From Caldisericota bacterium (GTDB lineage Bacteria; Caldisericota; JANLFM01): a stretch of DNA of 64,000 nt. How positions within the stretch are numbered: position 1 is the stretch's first letter; each line of letters opens with the position of its first letter. Where the stretch lies: positions 17,639 through 81,638 of the forward strand of contig JANLFM010000006.1 in NCBI GenBank assembly GCA_024655865.1, read 5' to 3'. Of this stretch, positions 60,057 through 64,000 are shown one piece after another. The notes under the pieces are model-generated. The model did not search any database. It was not told where the DNA came from and was given only the letters and a program-made list of their open reading frames with translations. A program made the position numbers and the translations under genes.

Positions 60057-60388
60057 TTTTTCCTCCCTCTTTTCATTGCCTTCAATTTTAACAGAACTTC
60101 TAAGAAGGCGCTGCGAAAAGCCCTGGATTTTTTAATAATCCAAAGAAGGACGGGAGAAACTTCCCAAAATAACCTTTCCTCCTTCTTGAGCCAGGCCGGG
60201 AATAAACAAGAACCAGGAACGCTCCGCTTTTAAAGCTTAAAAACTGAGAAATCGAGAGCAAAATGACTCTCATCAAGAGGATGTTTGAAAAACCAGTAAG
60301 AGCTTCAGGCAGACTAAATGAGCGCCCGAAAAAGGACAAAAGAAAAAGAGGGGGCCTTGCGGCCCCCTCTTTCGTTCAAAAAACGGCC
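60057..60388. other. Intergenic region between two SLH genes
   Basis: These 332 bp hold no supported gene. They contain the terminator of the S-layer gene (60345-60372) and, nearer the smaller SLH gene, a TTAAAAT-type -10 about 25 bp before its ribosome site. The rest shows no visible feature. Confidence 0.5.
60345..60372 (-). terminator. Terminator of the large S-layer-type gene
   Basis: A 12-bp stem (AAAGAGGGGGCC and complement) with a 4-base loop, followed on the minus strand by TTCTTTTG, lies about 16 bp past the stop codon at 60389. Confidence 0.88.
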
Positions 60389-63300
60389 TTAGTCGACGAA
60401 AATCTCGAAGTCTTTGCCAGAGTATGAGCCACCAAAGGGATCCACGGGCTCTGTGATGTAGCCATCATCGGGAGTGATGATGATGGTGTTGGGAGCATAC
60501 CTGCCGTCGTAATCGAGGCGGATGGTGACATCGTGGAAGTTGTAGAACTGGATTCCGGTGAACGCGTAGGAGCCGGTGGAATCGGTGTAGGTTACTTCCT
60601 CATGGGGGTTGCCGCAGGCGTCAGTCCATTCAAGGTAAACAGGCATGTCAGAAGGGGTTTCCGTCACTTCGCCTGTAGCTGTCACCGTGCCGGAGAAGTC
60701 CCAAGCACCAAGGGTGAAGTTGAGGTCGAATTCCCAGGTACCGGTCAGGACCTCCGTTCCGGTATCAGCGTCCACGGCGTTGTAGAAGACGATGTAGTGT
60801 CCGGGAACCAGTCCGCAGGGGGTGAAGACCATGGTGTCGTTGGGGTAGATCCCGGTCTGGGTGAAGGTAAACTCACCGCAGTAGGGGTAATTTCCAGGAT
60901 CGGCAGTGAACCATTGGCCATCGTCTACATTGTAGAACAACATCCAGCTCTTGGCGGTGTTCAGGGGCTCGTTGAACTGCATCCAGACGTGGAAGCCTTC
61001 CTGTGGTACATATTCTTCAGTAGTAGGTTCGTATCCGGAATCGATTATCCTGAGCTCGGTCCCCAGCATGGGTCGAATGACGATGAACTTCACCACGGGG
61101 ATGTACTGGCCATTGACCAGCATCCAGTCGCACATGTAGGGGTTAGCGGGTTCTTCGACGGGTTGGAAGAAGACCTGGACGAACTGCTCGCGCTGGAGGT
61201 CGGCCATCTTCTTGATCAGGATGTTGCCGTCGGGAGTGGGAACGTTGGGAGCGGGCAGGGTAGCGTCGTAGATCACGGTTCCGGGCTGACGAATAGAAGG
61301 GTTAGAGGAGCTAGCAGGCCATGGGACTGTGATGATATCCTTGGCGGCCAGCCAGGTGGTCTCATATTGTTCGTAGGGGATGGGGTTCGGCTTCCAAGCG
61401 GTTGAGGGAGTGAAGGTCCAGTAGAGCTGCTCGCGGCTCGTGTTCTCTAAGGAGAAGATAGTTCCGTCGAAGGTGGGCCCGATCTCGTCAATGATGCCCT
61501 CGGTGTTGTAGGCCTGGAGCGCACCAGGATTGGTGGCCAGCTCCTCGATCTTGAGAATATCTCCTAAGCTGGTGGTAACTTTGGAGAGCTTAACAACGTC
61601 GCGCACCAGGTTCTGGAGCTTCTGCCAGACAGCGTAAAGGGTGGTGTAGTCAGTAATGGCTGCGCTTCCGTCTTCGATTGCTTTGGTGCCACGGTTATGA
61701 TCGTTGTACCAGCTGAATTTCCAGAAGATGCTGGTAACTCCAGAGGAATCAGCGAGCTCTGTCAGCGGGTAGTTCACTACAGTTCCATCACCCTTCATGA
61801 CGTCAATGGAGAGGTGGTAACCGGTGGAATCCTGGTTCATGTTCACGCGGGTGACCATGCCGTACTCAAGGTAGGCTGTAGTGGTCACCGGGTTAGCATT
61901 AGTCAAGAGGCGAACTTTGCCATCGGCATTCAGTACAATGAGAACGTTTGTTCCCAGCCAATCCTCTCTCTCATCCCAGAGGTTGTTGAAAACATATTCG
62001 TAGTCAAGCCAGTACCAGTAGCCTCCAACCCAAGTTGATGTGCCGAATGTGGCGCCGGATTCCACGGCTCCCACTTGTCCCACAGGAGCGGTGGGCTCCT
62101 CTTTGGTTCCGGTTGTAGAAGCGGCGATGGCCGGGAATTCACCGCGGCCGGGGAAAAGCACATCGTAGACCTTGCCGGAAACCTTGATCTGGGTGACCCA
62201 GTCATTGCCCCACTGATCCTTGGTGCGATAGATGTCCTCCAGGACCCCAGTCTGTGTAACCTCGTTCCCCTCGAAGCGGACCACAGAGAACCTGTTCTCC
62301 TCATCAAGGTTCTTGACAGGAGCCATGTACACGGTTCCCACTGGATAAATTGTCGAATAGAACCAGTCTAAAGCTGAGTAGGCGCCACCTACTGCCGCAT
62401 ACCAGTTCCAGTTGGTGTAATCGCCACCGCCTAAGACGAACTTAGCATCATCCTCAACTAAAGCCGTGTAGGTATCGGCGGAAGTGGGATAAGGAGTGGG
62501 AAGTCTCTTGTTGAAGGTATTGTCGTCGGTATAGGAGAAGGACAAGGTTCCGAATTCTTTCACCCGACCCCACTTGTCATAAGTAGCAGTGGAGTTCGCA
62601 GATGGCATAACGTCCTTAATGATGTGTCCCGGCCAGACTTTGGCGAGGATAGCCCAGACTTTGGAAGACACAACAATGCTGGAGTAAAGATGTCCCTCAT
62701 AGTCCTTAGAGAACTCGGTCTCGGAGATTCCGCGGATCACGGTGATGTCAGCATCCTTGACCAGCATGACGTTTGGATTCTCAACCTGAGTATCCTCGAG
62801 GAAGATCACAGCGCGGGGGTCGATAGCTAAATTAGAACCGGTCTTGGATGCGACCGCGGGGTCTGCCGCGTAAACGCGAAGTTTCAAGTCGGAGAAAATC
62901 TCTCCAACTGTCTTCCCAGGGTAGTAGAGGCCTCCGACACTATTGGCAGCAACTTTATAGTTTTCCACCAAATGGTTCAGAATGCGCACGTACCAGAGTT
63001 TGGCGGGATTGGCAAAGGGCTCCTGCCCGATGTACGGTTTGTCTCCCTGGTAGATCACACGCACGGGCTTGCCAATCAGGGTGGTGAGATCGGCAGGCTT
63101 GCCGGAAACCCAGATGGAGTCGGCGGGAATGTCGTAGAGACGGTGAACGGGCTTGAAGTCGGCGGGGTAAGAGAGGCCATTTGCAGCCGCGAAGGCTGCT
63201 GGATCCTCACCCACAGGGACAAAAACTTCCTCGCCGTCAATAACAGTGGTCCAGCCCTCGAAGAGCTCGATTTGAGAGGCGCCAGCATAGACATCGTAGG

Positions 63301-64000
63301 GAGGAGCGTTGGTGACGAAGGTCTCCATCTCATGGAAGCCTAAATTCTCAGCCAAAGTGGTGTTCGTGGGATAGTAGAAGGCTCCGGGAACGGGACCCTG
63401 AGATTGCCACTCCACAGGACCCAGGCAGTAAACGAAGAGGGAGTTGTAAACCATAATCGCCAGGTCGCCGCGGGAAGCGGGGGCGGAGGCGTTGAATGAG
63501 GTCACTCCGGTGAGGATGCCATCAGGGAGAACTAACTCCGGAGGGTGCACGTTCATGCCGTATCCCGAGGGATCGCCCAGAGCCACGGCCATCTTCACGA
63601 AGTTGGCGAACCAGTCCTCAGTTCCGCCGCCAGGGGTGACGGGGGTGATGTACTGGGTGTAGCCCAGCATGCGGACGAGCATGGTCACAGCCTCGGCGTA
63701 GGTCACGTTGGAATCCGGACGGAAGGTGCCATCCGGGTAGCCTTTAACGATGCCGAAGGCAGTACCGGTGTTGATGTAGCCGGTAGCCCAGTGGTCCACT
63801 GGCGTGTCGGGATACTTGGTCGCACCCTTGAACCCGTTAACATACTTCTCGAAGTTCAGGGCACGAAGGGTTACCGCCAGGAACTCCGCTCTGGTGATGG
63901 GACGATCTGGCTTGAAGGTCTGATCCGGATAACCGGTGAAGATGCCCATCAGGTGGAGTTTGATAAAGGCGGACTCGAAAGGTGTGCCGAAAATGTCGGA
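60389..64000 (-). CDS. Probable S-layer protein with N-terminal SLH modules (partial at right edge)
   Basis: The frame is open through the right edge (SDIFGTPFESAFIKLHLMGI), so the N-terminus, including the signal peptide, lies outside. Visible are at least two SLH modules (YPDQTFKPDRPITRAEF and YPDGTFRPDSNVTYAEA) and a third divergent one (about 63430-63640), then over 900 residues of beta-rich sequence low in Cys, and a C-terminal region with a copper-chaperone/carboxypeptidase-regulatory-like fold (ATGEVTETPSDMPVYLEW). Length, SLH position and a strong own terminator fit a main S-layer protein. Self-assembly cannot be shown from sequence. Confidence 0.85.
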   Translation of the reverse strand, partial: SDIFGTPFESAFIKLHLMGIFTGYPDQTFKPDRPITRAEFLAVTLRALNFEKYVNGFKGATKYPDTPVDHWATGYINTGTAFGIVKGYPDGTFRPDSNVTYAEAVTMLVRMLGYTQYITPVTPGGGTEDWFANFVKMAVALGDPSGYGMNVHPPELVLPDGILTGVTSFNASAPASRGDLAIMVYNSLFVYCLGPVEWQSQGPVPGAFYYPTNTTLAENLGFHEMETFVTNAPPYDVYAGASQIELFEGWTTVIDGEEVFVPVGEDPAAFAAANGLSYPADFKPVHRLYDIPADSIWVSGKPADLTTLIGKPVRVIYQGDKPYIGQEPFANPAKLWYVRILNHLVENYKVAANSVGGLYYPGKTVGEIFSDLKLRVYAADPAVASKTGSNLAIDPRAVIFLEDTQVENPNVMLVKDADITVIRGISETEFSKDYEGHLYSSIVVSSKVWAILAKVWPGHIIKDVMPSANSTATYDKWGRVKEFGTLSFSYTDDNTFNKRLPTPYPTSADTYTALVEDDAKFVLGGGDYTNWNWYAAVGGAYSALDWFYSTIYPVGTVYMAPVKNLDEENRFSVVRFEGNEVTQTGVLEDIYRTKDQWGNDWVTQIKVSGKVYDVLFPGRGEFPAIAASTTGTKEEPTAPVGQVGAVESGATFGTSTWVGGYWYWLDYEYVFNNLWDEREDWLGTNVLIVLNADGKVRLLTNANPVTTTAYLEYGMVTRVNMNQDSTGYHLSIDVMKGDGTVVNYPLTELADSSGVTSIFWKFSWYNDHNRGTKAIEDGSAAITDYTTLYAVWQKLQNLVRDVVKLSKVTTSLGDILKIEELATNPGALQAYNTEGIIDEIGPTFDGTIFSLENTSREQLYWTFTPSTAWKPNPIPYEQYETTWLAAKDIITVPWPASSSNPSIRQPGTVIYDATLPAPNVPTPDGNILIKKMADLQREQFVQVFFQPVEEPANPYMCDWMLVNGQYIPVVKFIVIRPMLGTELRIIDSGYEPTTEEYVPQEGFHVWMQFNEPLNTAKSWMLFYNVDDGQWFTADPGNYPYCGEFTFTQTGIYPNDTMVFTPCGLVPGHYIVFYNAVDADTGTEVLTGTWEFDLNFTLGAWDFSGTVTATGEVTETPSDMPVYLEWTDACGNPHEEVTYTDSTGSYAFTGIQFYNFHDVTIRLDYDGRYAPNTIIITPDDGYITEPVDPFGGSYSGKDFEIFVD

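Overview
The window comes from an anaerobic bacterium that lives on hydrogen, fermentation or acetogenesis and has an S-layer. It carries two complete [NiFe]-hydrogenase operons, a maturation (hyp) operon, a sensory [FeFe]-hydrogenase module, an Rnf-type subunit at the left edge, and several secreted proteins with S-layer homology (SLH) modules. Gene content, frequent TTG/GTG starts and strong AGGAGG ribosome sites fit thermophilic Clostridia-like Firmicutes or a neighbouring deep-branching lineage such as Atribacterota-type candidate phyla. The sequence alone does not fix the taxon. I saw no rRNA, tRNA, CRISPR array or replication origin.

Layout. 1-4970 (minus): hypF-hypC-hypD-hypE, tightly overlapping, then the start of an RnfC-like gene that runs off the left edge. 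5005-12558 (minus): a heterodimeric ABC exporter, a small lipoprotein and a 1178-residue multi-GAF/PAS histidine kinase. 12630-16809 (minus): a flavodiiron protein, a class II Fic protein, a DUF4097 protein with its MerR-type regulator, and a zinc-ribbon protein. 16866-26501 (minus): a complex-I-like group 4 [NiFe]-hydrogenase with gene order J-K-L-M-N-A-B-C-D-H-I followed by a HycI-type protease, driven by a consensus TTGACA-N16-TATAAT promoter. 26775-28880 (plus): a CHASE4/HAMP/PAS histidine kinase. 28893-31190 (minus): an SLH protein.

31295-46414 (minus): a long redox block. In transcription order it holds DRTGG, RsbW-like ATPase, HydS-like sensory [FeFe]-hydrogenase, DRTGG, PHP and HATPase genes, then NuoE, a cysteine-free thioredoxin-like protein and a NuoF-GltD fusion, then HoxE-F-U-Y-H, its protease and an M29 aminopeptidase. 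The bidirectional NAD(P)-linked hydrogenase, the NuoE/NuoF-GltD diaphorase and the membrane hydrogenase could together balance H2, ferredoxin and NAD(P)H with ion pumping, while the HydS module would sense H2 or redox state.

46432-64000: a REP-associated tyrosine transposase with four palindromes around it, one forming the last codons of dxr, plus a 5'-nucleotidase with two catalytic units. Next come a subtilisin-like and a papain-like secreted protease (the latter with an exact 401-bp duplication) and two SLH proteins, the last a probable S-layer protein open at the right edge.

The points most worth a second look are the hydrogenase operon that is a circular permutation of nuo without EFG, the loss of all Fe-S cysteines in two ferredoxin-like domains, the maturation protease with no standard start codon, and the palindrome/dxr-tail duplication around the transposase.
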